A stretch of DNA of 64,000 nucleotides from Medicago truncatula (taxonomy: Eukaryota > Streptophyta > Magnoliopsida > Fabales > Fabaceae), in assembly GCF_003473485.1 (NCBI RefSeq), contig NC_053042.1, forward strand, positions 56,507,762 to 56,571,761, read 5' to 3'. Both the position numbers and the translations under genes were made by a program. The notes below the pieces were generated by a model. It saw nothing but the letters and a program-made list of their open reading frames with translations, did not search any database and had not been told where the DNA came from. Below are positions 1-12,200 of this stretch, in pieces (position 1 is the first letter of the stretch; every line of letters starts with the position of its first letter).

Positions 1-362
1 TTTATATGTGTGTTTGTTTAATTATTATATCCACTTTTATATGTGTTTTTTTTTTAAAATGCTTTTTCTTTATGTTTAATTATTTTCTTTATATGTGTGT
101 TTGTTTAATTATTATATCCACTTTTATATGTGTTTTTTTTTAAATTCTTTTTCTTTATGTTTAAGTATTTTCTTTATATGTGTGTTTGTTTAATTATTAT
201 ATCCACTTTTATATGTGTTTTTTTTAAATGTTTTTTCTTTATGTTTAATTATTTTCTTTATATGTGTGTTTGATTAATTATTATATCCACTTTTATATGT
301 GTTTTTTTTTTTTAATTCTTTTCTTTATGTTTAATTATTTTCTTTATATGTGTGTTTGTTTA
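1..362. repeat. Tandem array of ~85 bp AT-rich units
   Basis: Four units start at about 1, 88, 173 and 257, and a fifth partial unit starts at 343. Each opens with tttatatgtgtgtttgttta and contains ttattatatccacttttat. Unit length varies from 84 to 87 bp, mostly through T-run length. The array continues beyond the left edge of the window. It ends just before a splice acceptor-like tract at 376-390, so it probably lies in an intron of the pseudogene that follows. Confidence 0.9.
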
Positions 363-390
363 AACTATATTTATTTTTCTATTATTTCAG

Positions 391-1941
391 TTTCGTAAGC
401 TCCGTGTGGTAAAACCGATTAATCATGGGGCTAAGATCTTAAGTCTCGGACGCCCAAATGGGAATCAAGATTGGTTTTGGGATCCGCTTAGGGAGAGCGG
501 GTTACATGACTTGGTTTACCTAGGCTAAGCCACTGTGCCTCATGCCCTGCTGATGATTCTATGCGAGAGGTGACATCCCAAGACCAGCACCTTTCACATG
601 CCCTTGGGGGAGATGATTGTGACCTTGGATGATGTCGCATTCCTGACACATCTTCAAATTGAGGGGCGGATGTTGAGCCATGGGAAGAAGATGTTGAAAC
701 ATGAGGGAGCGACACTACTTATGAGGCACTTGGGTGTGTCGCGGTAGGAGGCGGACAAAATTTATGGGCAGAAGTACGGTGGGTACATTAGCTACCCGAG
801 GCTGAGGGACTTATATATGAGGTACCTTGGTAGGGCCAACATATTGGCTCATACGGAGGATCTAGAGGAGCTGGAGGAGCGGGGGAGGGTTAGGACTTAT
901 TGCGTGAGGTGTTACCTTCTCTACTTAGTTGGATGCTTGTTGTTTGACGATAGAAGCAACAAACGCATCGAGTTGGTCTATCTGACGACCATGGAGGACA
1001 GCTACGCAGGGATGCGTAATTATTCCTAGGGAGGGATGACACTCGCATACCTATACGACGAGTTAGTTGAGGCGTGTAGGCCTGGAGACAGAGCTCTTGG
1101 GGGGAGCATGGCACTGCTGATTGTAAGAAACTTATAAATGTGAACCTTAACTTTTATTTTTTTGTTATATTTTTTCGTGCGTAATAATTTATAAATGTGA
1201 TTTGTTTGGTTTGTGCAGACATGGTTTTTGGCGCATTTTCTTGGCTTTTACAGTGTTGATCCCAACACTGACTACATGGAAAACTATCCGGTTGCAGCGA
1301 GGTGGAAGCTTCAGAAGGGTCACGGATAGGGGGTCACGTATCGGTCACTGCTTGATCCAAGATTTGAGAAGGTTTTCTGGTATTATGCTTGGATTATGTG
1401 AGGTGTTCGTAGGGTGTACCGTCACTTGCCCGAGAGGGTTTTGAGGCAGTACGGATACGTCCAGACCGTCCCCAGACATCCGACGGATGTTGTAGAGCTG
1501 CCACTGCCTCACATTGTGCAGACGTTCGTCGACTTCCACACTCACACACTTAAGGCGGCTGATTGGGGTGAGCAGGCAGGAGAGCAGACATGGAGGATGA
1601 CGGATGGCTATGTGCTATGGTACACTAGGGTGTCTCACCCTCAGATCTTGCCAGCTCTTCCAGTAGATATTCCGAGGCCAGCAAATGAAGAGCAGATCAT
1701 TGCAGAGCAGTGGGAGCGGTATGAGGCGAGAAGCTCGCCTGACACCTATGACATGGTTTGTGGCGCTGTTGCCTACGCTGATGCGCAGTTAGGCCAGGAG
1801 GAGGTCATGAGCATGACCCCTCAGTAGTGGTTTCAGGCCACGAGCCATATGAGGGAGCAGACCGCGCCAATTTTGACCAGGAGGCGAGGCCAGAGGCCGA
1901 GGAGGAGGCACCATCAGCAGGACCAAGACCATGATGAGTAG
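391..1941 (+). pseudogene. Plant mobile domain (MAIN-like) pseudogene
   Basis: The translation resembles the plant mobile domain found in MAIN/MAIL1-like proteins and in related transposon-borne genes often annotated as phosphatase 7 long form. Exon one is 391-1122, the intron is 1123-1218 (gtaag to tgtgcag) and exon two is 1219-1941; an upstream exon is probably outside the window. Recognisable stretches are GLHDLVYLG, LDDVAFLTHLQIEGR, GGYISYPRLRDLY and YSVDPNTDYMENYP. Seven in-frame stops interrupt it, at 526, 571, 745, 1027, 1327, 1399 and 1825. The frame is never shifted and the natural stop seems to be 1939-1941. It is therefore dead as a protein but was lost recently or by point mutation only. 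Family assignment is from remembered motifs and is fairly secure. Confidence 0.78.
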
Positions 1942-3775
1942 TAGTAGTATTTTGTTTTTTAGGACTTGTTTTTTAGTTTTGGTGTTTTCATGACATTGAT
2001 TTGTATATTTGTACTTTGATGACATTACTTTTAATTTCATGGGATTTTTTACTTTGTTTAATGTATAAAAATGTTGGTTTAATTATGTTGTGCATTTGCA
2101 CCAATATTTTTTTGTGATTTGAATCGTTATGATGAATTTCAAACGTTTGTGTAATTTGAACCAAATGTCGGTTTAATTTAATTATGGACAATTGTAAAAG
2201 ATATTGTATTTTTCTTATTTATGTCAGAGTTTCAATGTTATATGAATTATTTTGCCTTTGGAAATACTCTGGTTTAATTACAGGTAAAAGCTGACCGAAA
2301 AATGGCTTGGAAATGTTTAGAATCATGCAGAGCCCACTGTCTGCATAATTTGTTTTCCTCGGCAATTAACTACAGCCGGATTTCAAATTCGTCGGCAGTT
2401 AACTGCCGAGGGGGCAAAAAAATAAATTACTTGTGTGCCACAACCTTATCAAATGTGGGAACATCAATTCTCAACCAAATACATACGTAAATATGAGTAG
2501 TATTTCATTTTTTTTTGTTGTTGCAAGTAATAACACAATCTTGGGAGTGTGCCAAACAATTTTTTTTAATACTCCAGAATAAAACTCTCGCCTTTATATT
2601 CTCCTTAGATTTTTTGTGCATTGAGCCAAACAATAATATTATGTCCTCTTAATTATTATTTTTATTCTTACATTTTTTGTTAAAAAAGATTATTTATAAT
2701 CAAAGTTTTTTCAATAAAATAAATTAAAGAGAATTAAAAATATATATATTTATATAATACTAACTACTAAATAAAATTGCTAAAACAAAACTACTAGATA
2801 AAAATAAAATTTTGATACCTTTAAAAAAATGGTGTTATAGGCTACCGCTCCTTCCGCCTACCCTCAAGGCCACCCTTGTTTCCGAATATGTTGTTCCTAA
2901 AAATAATTTTTGAATATGTGAAACAAACGTGTTTCATCGGTGTCTAATAATTTAAAGATTTATTTTTAAGTGTCTAGTTAGTTAAACAAAAAAAAAAAAA
3001 AAAAAAAGAACCATAATCTTTTGTCACCTTTTATTGTCAAAGCAAATGAATATTTAAGTAACGTCGTTTGAAAAATTATTTTCTATGAATTACTACAACA
3101 ATTTTTTTTAGAAAAATAAAACTACAGTAAGCTTTAACACGGTGAGGTATATTCTTGTGTAAGAGGTGTTGATTTAATAGTTAGAGCTACTTTGTAATCT
3201 CAAAGAAATTTGAATCCCATCTTACCCTTTTCTTATTTAAAAAAAAGAAAGAAGAGAGGATTGCTATATATCCCGAAGGATTTTATAGCGAAAGTGTCCC
3301 GAATTACATTCCAACCAATAAAAATATTTACTAGCCGCAAAACATGGAGGAGTGAGGTTCCTAGTTTTTATTTTATTTTATTAAGTAGTCAAATAAAAAT
3401 GTAAGCTATGGCCTTTAATCTGCCAACATATTCAGGAACCGTTCATGAATTAATTTTTCACTGGATTTATCATTTCTCTTCTCTAAAATAAAGTCAATTT
3501 TCAATACAATTTACATTTGACAGATGCACGCTTGTACATATCTTTTTTGGTCGGTCATACACGCTTGTACATTTGAAAACAGTACGTTAATTACATTTTT
3601 GTTTGCGTACAATTCCTTAAGGTGGTTCTGGTCCAACTAGTAAAGTCCCAAACACTTGTTTCACAATCCTTCCGATCTCTCAAATCAAATCCTAGTTTGT
3701 CTGATTCCCAAAGCTCAATTAATACATAGTTTCTTATACAATCTTCCTAAACAAACTAAATAAACTAATATTTCT
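1942..3775. other. Intergenic, AT-rich, no gene seen
   Basis: No open frame here has coding character. It contains a perfect 18 bp palindrome (2392-2409) and a long A run near 2988-3007. Nothing else is recognised. Confidence 0.6.
2392..2409. repeat. Perfect 18 bp palindrome
   Basis: The sequence tcggcagttaactgccga equals its own reverse complement. A weaker related half, tcggcaattaactac, lies about 30 bp upstream. This looks like the edge of a terminal-inverted-repeat transposon remnant, but no partner end was found. Confidence 0.6.
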
Positions 3776-4672
3776 TCAGCTGATACTTACGCCAAAGAGC
3801 CTTAAGCCTCCATGTTTGGCATCTTCAAAAGAATGTATTTTCTTATTATTACCATCAATATCACTGTAGATTACATCAATTAATGACAACGGCAGTCTCT
3901 CTCCGTTATTATTTGTCAAATTTATAGGTTCACACCTATAAAATACAATGGTGTCTTTGGCCTTCAATTTCTTATCCTTCACAAACCGATTCCATCCTCT
4001 AGTGAACACATAGCTCTGGCTGCTCTTCCAATAGCAATATCGAAACTTCCACAATCGCATGAGTTTGTCATAAAACACAACTTCCACGTCATTGCCACAA
4101 ACCAAAGGAAAATAGGTAACTGCATGTTTTTTCGGGACGACAAGCCTATTGAGTTTACCAACATCACTTGGTGTTAATTCTTTTTGAAAAAGTAGTTGTG
4201 TGCAAGAAAATTGTTCCTCATCCTTCACCCCTATAACAACACCTTCTTTGCCTGCACCTTGGCGCCTTTCATTATTTCTAAGAAATGTTGTTGCAAAATT
4301 AGAGGGGTATGTTCCATTTCTAATCATGATCATAATTGTTTCCATGCTATATTGACTTTGAAACATAGGTTCTTGAACTGTTTGGTTATTCCATGCAAAG
4401 TTTCTATGGCTTTCTCTGCTTCTGAGCTTAATGGTGGCGCTGTCGTAAGCCATGGCAGCATCTCTTTCAGATTTGAATGTCCCTAACCATATTCTTTGGT
4501 GATTTGCATATATTTGTGCACCCCAATGTCCATTTTGTTGAGGCACAACCCCTTTCAACTTTTCACACCCTGCAACATCCTCTACTTCATACCTCCTACG
4601 TTTCACACCATAATTTATCTTAGTAGATTCTGAACTTTCATAGCTTCCATTTATCCTCCAATTTGAAAGCAT
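3776..4672 (-). CDS. AP2/ERF-B3 (RAV-type) transcription repressor
   Basis: An intact single-exon frame encodes 298 residues, the size and intron-less structure usual for RAV proteins. The AP2/ERF domain is at about residues 39-95 (GVVPQQNGHWGAQIY, WLGTFKSERDAAMAYD). The B3 domain is at about 161-250 (KELTPSDVGKLNRLVVPKKH, WKFRYCYWKSSQSYVFTRGW). RLFGV at 291-295 near the C-terminus matches the B3 repression motif (R/KLFGV). RAV proteins bind bipartite CAACA/CACCTG-type sites in the nucleus; TEMPRANILLO and related members repress flowering or growth genes. The KLRSRESHRNF end of the AP2 domain resembles the Arabidopsis At1g50680/At1g51120 branch more than RAV1; that placement is from memory. 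A run of 25 A lies immediately 5' of the start codon on the coding strand. The start is the first ATG in frame. Confidence 0.93.
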   Translation of the reverse strand: MLSNWRINGSYESSESTKINYGVKRRRYEVEDVAGCEKLKGVVPQQNGHWGAQIYANHQRIWLGTFKSERDAAMAYDSATIKLRSRESHRNFAWNNQTVQEPMFQSQYSMETIMIMIRNGTYPSNFATTFLRNNERRQGAGKEGVVIGVKDEEQFSCTQLLFQKELTPSDVGKLNRLVVPKKHAVTYFPLVCGNDVEVVFYDKLMRLWKFRYCYWKSSQSYVFTRGWNRFVKDKKLKAKDTIVFYRCEPINLTNNNGERLPLSLIDVIYSDIDGNNKKIHSFEDAKHGGLRLFGVSIS

Positions 4673-4673
4673 C

Positions 4674-4698
4674 TTTTTTTTTTTTTTTTTTTTTTTTT
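4674..4698 (-). repeat. A25 homopolymer in the 5' leader of the RAV gene
   Basis: On the coding strand 25 consecutive A residues end one base before the ATG at 4672. If transcribed, this places a poly(A) stretch directly upstream of the start codon. Confidence 0.85.
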
Positions 4699-4699
4699 A

Positions 4700-6033
4700 A
4701 TGTGTTTCTAATTAATTTATTTATGTGTTTGTAATTCAAAATTCAAAAGAAAAACACAACAACATGTGCAAAATGTAACAAAAAGATAATAATAATAATA
4801 ATAATGTGAGAAGGATGTTTGATTGGTGTTAGAGCATAAGACAAACAAATACTTGCATGATTGGTCTATGGATGAAACCTGGCAATTATGGTATTTTGTT
4901 GTGGTGCGAATTGGTAATTAATCACCTTATTAACTATGTTTGGCTGTACTAATAAACAACTCTATCGGTTAGTTAAGAAACTAAACTACCAGTTACAAAC
5001 AAAGTTTAAGTTACAGCCTATGGGACAAATCTGAAATTGGTTGAACTTAATTTAGAAAAACTAAATCTATTTAGCTCAGAATCTTGTTTTCCAAGTTGTG
5101 ATTATGTAGTGTCATTTTATTGTCTTGACATTTGTTCTCCTACATAATATCACTTGACCTCATATTCACACAAATTGACCTTATAGTACGGGGACTTAAT
5201 TAGCTTAATCATCCTATATATAATTATTTTATAATGCAATTGATTTACATATACTATTTTAAGTCTTTGCATTAACGCATCGCTTTTGAACTTGTATTTT
5301 CATCATATAAATTCATTTGGTTTAAAAAATTATAGTTCATTGTCACAATTGCCTTGTGGGATAATAAGACATATGAAAATTAGAGTCATTCAGTATTTTC
5401 CGATATAAAATAGTTTTTTTTGTTGTTGAAGGAATTACCGTATTAAAATAGTTATTATTACATATGACGGTTATTTTATGGTTAGGGGTTATAAATTTAA
5501 GGATATATTAATTGTTCGATAGATCATTGAAAAGTGTTCTCAAATCAAACACACAAACAAAATAGCAGATTCATAGTTTAGATATTTTAATTCACCTCTA
5601 TAAAAAAAAAAAAAAAAAAACTGACCAATCACCCTATAATATATTTTTTTTTGGAGAAGATCACCCTATAACATAACATTGAAAATAAATGAGGAATTTC
5701 GAAAGAAGAGACACAACACTAGCATCCCTTTGAGAGAAAAAATCTCTAATGAGGAATGACGTGAATATTGAACGATTCCCTCAGAAATATGGAGCTTAGC
5801 AACTGTTTCCGATTTCCTGTAGCTACTTTTAAATTGATGATGTAGAATTACCACCTTGTCCTTCACTTGAAACTATCATGACATGGAGAGGTATTTGACC
5901 AACACTTTGAAGCATACACCTTCGTATATTTCATAATATACACTCCCTCCATGAATGAAAGTATATATGATACATTTATTTTGAGATGAAACCTCTTCAA
6001 AAAAAAAAAATAGTATATTTTGTTTTTGGGATA
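4700..6033. other. Intergenic between RAV and NPF genes
   Basis: AT-rich sequence with no supported gene. It contains a short ATA repeat at about 4787-4803, an A run at about 5604-5620, and an isolated MITE-like end (ctccctcca) at about 5944. Confidence 0.5.
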
Positions 6034-8362
6034 TTATTCTTGTGGTGTTAAAGGTTGGTCTTTGGATGCCGACTTAATTATAATAACTTGAGCATCATCA
6101 TCATCCAACTCCTCTTGGTCACCTTGAACATTGATACTCTTGTACCACTTAGCACAGAACAAGTAAATCACAAAATCAAAAACAACTAGCCCTGCTAGAA
6201 GAAAGAAAAACCTATCCATGTGCCCTTTGTTTAGGTTCTCTGGAATCCAACCTTTGTCATTCCCTCTTGCAGTGATTTTCATGACCACGTGAACAAGCAT
6301 GCTACTCACATAGTTTCCAAGAGAAATTGAAGCCATACAAAGTGAACTCCCAAAACTTTTTATTCCATCTGGTGCTTGACCATTAAAGAACTCCAATTGA
6401 CCCACATACATGAAAACCTCTGAAGCACCAATCAGAACATACTGTGGAATTTGATAGAATATACTCATTGAACTTCTTTTCTGCCCAGGAATTATATTTC
6501 TCAGCCTTACCATCTCTGTCATACCTGATGCAACCATTGACAACATTGCAATTATTAACCCAATTCCCATTCTTTCAAGTTCACTAATTCCCCTTGTATT
6601 ACCAATCAATCTTCCTACTAACGGAACAAGGATTGTGCGATATATTACAGTGCATACTAGCACACTACAGATGTCAAACACAGACATGCTGGCTGCTGGC
6701 AAATGAAATTCTCCGATGTTAGAGTTCATCACATCCCCTTGCTCAACAAATAGTGATGCCATTTGTGTAAATACAACAGAGTAACAAATGGTGCATAGCC
6801 AAATTGGAAGCATTCTTAACACGCATTTTGTTTCCTCAACTTGAGTCACTGTGCAAAGCTTCCATGGATTGTTTCCAATCTGCTCATCATCATTCTTTGT
6901 AATGGTTGCAGCTTTGTCCATCAATCTGCACCCCCATGGTCAACATCAACAATCACATATATAATTATTTTCAAGTTTCATGATATTTTAATTAATTAAA
7001 GTAGTTAGTACTGATAATCATTTTACAATCCGTCTCTTGAGATAGGTTAAAGGGTAAAACCCTTACCAACGATCATTTTACAATTGTAACGTAGGAGATT
7101 TATACTCCGTTTCTTGAGATGGGTTAAAGGGTAAAACTCTTACCAATGAGTTGAAGGTCAAAATATTATTATTAATTAAATTCATCTAATGTTTGGGTTC
7201 TTTCTTCCATCTTTTTTAGAAATTAATATAGCTTGCTTGCTATATCACTTTGTTTGGTTCAACTTCAAGTTAATAATGTTTTGTTTTATCTCAGAGCTAG
7301 CTTACCGAAAATCATCACTGTGCAGAATCTTTCTACAACCTTTGATGGCAGATCTAGAACCCAGAACCTCAAAAAGTTTGTCTGCCTTGGCTGGAGCAAC
7401 ATCCCATTTCCTAGCAGCAGCTGTAAAAACCTGAGCAACCCTTACGACAGGGTTTCCTGATGGCTTCAAGTATCTATATTTAGGAGATCCTGATAAAAAT
7501 GTCAAAAGGGCTATGATAGCAGAGATCAATGATATAAAGAAACCCATTGTCCACTTCCCCGTGTCCTCATAATAGACCAATACAGTATTGGAGAACAAAG
7601 ATCCAACGTTGAGGGAAAAGTAAAAATAACAGAAGAAAGCTACTTTTAAACTCCTCTCTTTTGGATTCCTCTCATCATATTGGTCAGCTCCAAAGGTTGC
7701 TAAGGTTGGTTGGTGTCCTCCATAACCAAATGCAACAAGATATATAGAAAAGTAGAAAATGCTAACTCCAATTGATGATGGCTTACAAGGAATATGGCCA
7801 TTACCACATCCACTTGGGTTGATCAAAAAACGCCATGATGACAAACATGACAGTGCCAATCCCTATTCAATTTAATTTATAAGAAAAATACATATATATG
7901 AAATGGACAACATATATAGAAAATTCAAAATATTAATAAGTTAAGTTATAGTTATACATACGAGAACAAAGAAAAGTTGAAAGATTGTGCAGGTTAAGTA
8001 TCGACCCCAATAAGAGTCACTGAGAAATGCTCCAACCAATGAGAACATGTAAACGGTTCCTGTCCACTTGCTCACATTATTAGCAGCTTCGGCATTGTCT
8101 TGACCAAGAACTCTAGTTAGGAACAGAACCAAGTTCACTCCAACTCCAAAGAAAGCTAAAGTAGCCAGTGCTTGATTCACTGCATTGTTCATTCTTCAAA
8201 AACTCAAATAAAAGTAACAAATAAAAAGAGTTTGCAATCATTTTAGTAGTAGTAAGTACCTAACAAGAGGGTTGCAACTTTGGTTCCTCCTTTTTTATTC
8301 TCATTCGCTCTGCCACTTTCTTCCATAACAACCTCTTCTCTGTAATTCTCATTTCCTTCCAT
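6034..8362 (-). CDS. NPF7-like (NRT1/PTR family) membrane transporter
   Basis: Four exons on the minus strand join in phase: 8362-8260, 8179-7962, 7862-7306 and 6925-6034. All introns are GT-AG (80, 99 and 380 bp). The product is 589 residues, normal for the plant nitrate/peptide family of twelve-helix major-facilitator carriers. Diagnostic stretches are ATLAFFGVGVNLVLFLTRV, FSLVGAFLSDSYWGRY, ATFGADQYDERNPKE, CYFYFSLNVGSLFSNTV, LPIWLCTICYSVVFTQMAS, VPQYVLIGASEVFMYVGQLEF-like text, and GWIPENLNKGHMDRFFFLLA. The sequence is closest, from memory, to the NPF7 clade (NRT1.5/NRT1.8), whose members load or unload nitrate and potassium at the xylem. The usual ExxER proton-coupling motif of helix one is absent; NQALATL occupies its place. 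Substrate cannot be read from sequence. The gene looks intact. Confidence 0.93.
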
Positions 8363-9215
8363 TTTACCTACCTATTTGTTTATAAAGCAAATCTATATTA
8401 TTTACTACATGCATACTTAACATTTTGCTACATATTTGTAATCATTTGCCTTTTCACCATGTCTTAAAACTTTTAAAGTAAAAGAAGGGAAAATAAATTA
8501 ATTTTATTATAAAAATGCTACTTGATGCGAAATGTTTACGGTGCAGCTAAATGGAGATACGTAATTACATTCAAAACTATTTTTTGATTTTTTTATAATA
8601 GTTGAGTATGACTCATAGGCAATGTCAAATGGGCTGCCCTGCCATTGTTATGAGGGGTGTAATTATCTTTTAGATTCAAAGCTGTATTTTTGCAACTAGA
8701 CCAGAGCTTTGGAGTCAATATTCTACTCACTATCATAAAAAATATTCTCCTTCGTTCATTCTTAATCGTCCATTTTTCATTTATTTATTTATAAATATTC
8801 TTCTCAAGTTAGTTAATAGAAGCTAGCTTTTTTATTTTTTTATTTATTTTTAATTTCACTTTCCATTTGAATTTATGAATTGTGCAACCTCAAATCCCAC
8901 CCTTATATATAGACATGAGACTCTTGCATTAATCATGTTGGCGAACAACCAATATATTCAAACTAAAAATACAAAAATAACAAAAACATAAAAATCAGAA
9001 CTGAAACCACATCTTGGCTCGATACTTCAGAAACAATAAATATTAAAAAAATGGTGACAAAGGAAAGCAATTGACCTTTTGAAGCTGGGGTAAAACTCTC
9101 CCATTAGTTACCTACCATATTGCAAAATAGAAAAAGTGATTGGCAAAATTATAGATAACTACAAAATTCTGCACAGTTCAATCCTCACTAAAAACAATGC
9201 AAACTAAAATTTCTA
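8363..9215. other. Intergenic between NPF and CCCH/KH genes
   Basis: This holds the presumed promoter of the minus-strand NPF gene and the 3' region of the CCCH/KH gene. No additional gene or recognised repeat was found. Confidence 0.5.
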
Positions 9216-12200
9216 TCACATTCCAGGCTTGCGTAATTCATCTGTTCCATGCGCAAAGTGGCACCTTTCCCCAAAAGTGCAGGATCCTTTGGTAAAGTTT
9301 TCACACAGCTTGGTCTTGAAGTTGTTTGCAGGGGCAGAAGTCTGTGAAGTAATGTTTTTTCCTGGAGGTCCAGAGACCGAACTCACATTTAGAATAAGGT
9401 CATGGACCATGGCACTGGCTTGTTTGATCTGATCAAAACTGCCTTCAAGCTCAATATTTCTAAGGTTAGGATCTGAATCATGTTCCCTAATGGAAAGTTT
9501 AGCACCTGTTATGTGACAGATTTGCTTGGAGTTAACATCATTTTTTCCAATGATAGCTCCAGCAAGGGTAGCATTAATACTAACTGTTGCAGTGGCTGAG
9601 ACTCCAAAACCGGCAGCAGCTCCATGAGCTGGAGGTGGGGGCTCAATTCTCCCACCAACACTGCTGCTTTGCATTTGTCCCATGGCGCGAGTATCTTCAT
9701 ATGCAGGGACCGTTGGCCTGCCAAGCTCCCACTCACCATGGGCAAAGTGACATTTATCCCCAAATTTGCAACCTTCAGCTGTATTGAACTTGTTGCACAA
9801 CCGGGTCTTAGCAACTGGTGGAGAAGAACCGTCTGGGAAGGATTGTGGAACATTTGGATTTCTACCAATTGGTGGAATAGCAGGACTGCTACCAACATTG
9901 ATCATCTGATAGACAGCTTTAAAGCCCCCAGGAACATAATGCAGGAAATGGCATCCCTCGCCAAATGGACATCCAGAGGTGCTGCATAATAGATGAAAGC
10001 ATATAATATTAAACTAACGTAACATACATATAAACCATCTGTTCAGATTAAAAAATTAGTAAAATATTTGAATGGTCTCTGCAATTCACAGATCATTTTT
10101 ACAATTTGATGGAACCCAGATGAGCGCAGGGTTATAACAAAAACAGTTATCGAACACATGACGCATAATACATCAGTGTCTTCTAACGTACAAGGTGGTT
10201 ACAAAGAGATAGCCCCAGTGCAATTTATAATCCTTCAATATATTCTAATATCAGCATTATTTCATCCACAAAAAGTAGAGATTATCACCAATATAAACAG
10301 AAACGACAAGGAGACGGAAGAGGAGTATGAAAATGTGAATTAATGCAAATTAGGTATCTCAACTTATAGTAATTCTCGGTGATGTATAAAGGTACAGTGC
10401 AGTGTGTATCCCAAAATCCAAAATAACAATAGAAATAGCTTGTTGAAAATCACAACATATGCAGATAAAAATGATAAAGAACAATACAGAAAGTGACCAA
10501 TAGAACAGAAAAGTGGTCACAGAATATGAATCGTAAAAGATTGTGAAAATAATATTAGTATCATATATTTGGCCCTCGGCCTGTGAGGGAAACTTCCTAG
10601 CAAAGAAAGGTTAAAGATATTGCAACAATCAAGATAAGATTCAGCATCAACATAAGATGGGTTTGCTCAGTGGAAGAGTGCCAATGGTTTATTTCAGCTC
10701 AAACCATTTGGACCGTCATAATATTCCCAAGGACCTAAGAGTCCTCTAGAAAGGCTCAAAATCCCTCCATAAGGGCTCTTGAGGCCTAGGCACGCCCTTC
10801 CTAGGGCGCCGCCTCTCTAAGCTTCTAGAAACCTCTAGAAACCGCCTAAAACACCGAAAGCCCAGCTTCCTTAGGGCTGAAGTAACACTAAAACAAGCCC
10901 ACAAGGAGGCTATAAATACCACCCTTGGGAGCACTCTCAAGGCAGGAGACAAACAGTCTAACCCTAGATTTTATTACCGTACTTTTGCAAGTACACCATT
11001 ATATTCACAACCTAAAAGTAAAACCCTCAAATCACTTCACAACCTAAAAGTAAAACCCTGAAATCATCATTTACTACACTGTCTTAAACCTACAACAAAA
11101 ACAACCAAGCCTTAACCCACTAAGTGGGATAGGCTACATGGATCAAACGACATCATAATAATTTCACTTCAAGCCTATCAATCAAGCCACGAAATCTGAA
11201 AATCCTAAATTTCCACCATCTTAATGTTTAAACAAATTGCCATTATTGTAACAATTTTTTTTGTTGCAAACTAAAACTACAGAAGATTCCAAGGGAGATG
11301 AGGGAGATTGAGGGCTAAGAAATGCAGTGATCATGATGAGGAGGAATTTTGATTAGATAGAATTCAGAATAAGTAGGTGAGGAGTTCAATGACAAGAGAT
11401 AATGGAATATTTAAAGGTGCATTCATCAGGTAGTTATACTAGAAAAGAATAAAGTTAATGGACAATTATTTAGCATACAGCAATGCTATATGTAGCAAAT
11501 TATTTTTCAGGAAACTACACGAGTGTTGTTTTTTTAGTTAAAAAGTAAACTGCAGATAACGGTTTTTGGCTGAATCCAGGAATTGGTGGAATTCACCCAA
11601 GTAGTAGTGATTAATAGCCAATCACATTTAATCGTGAATGTTTTGTGAGTATTTTCTTCACTGAATTTAGCATTTTCCTTTAGCATAACAGTTAGGAATA
11701 TTTTCAAAATAAAAGAATAAATTCAGAAAGTAGTAATTGATTTAAGCACTGCTATTTCAGCATTTTTTTTTAAAGCATACAATATTGAAAGAAGGACCTG
11801 AATAATATGAATCATTACAGGCCGGTCCCAAACTCGGGTAAAAGGAGAGGGTTGTGTTAGGCCTTGACAACCAACGTAAAACTTTGTTGACTCTCTATGG
11901 CGTAATTTGATCCATGTAGCCGACCCCGCTTAGAGGATAAGGCTTGGTTGTTGTTGCATTACAAAGTTTCACGATTTGGAAAAGATGACCATAGACTTAT
12001 GACAGCAAATAACAGTCTTCGATACAAGACAAGATAATTATGTGGCAAAAATACTCACAATATAAACAACAGGCATACGAAGAGCACATAAGAAATAAAC
12101 GATATAATCAACGGTCAACACACGTTAATATTATCCTCACAAATCATGTATATATTTTGAATGGCGCAGATAGTGTCAAAATTTGAAAACATAATCCTGA

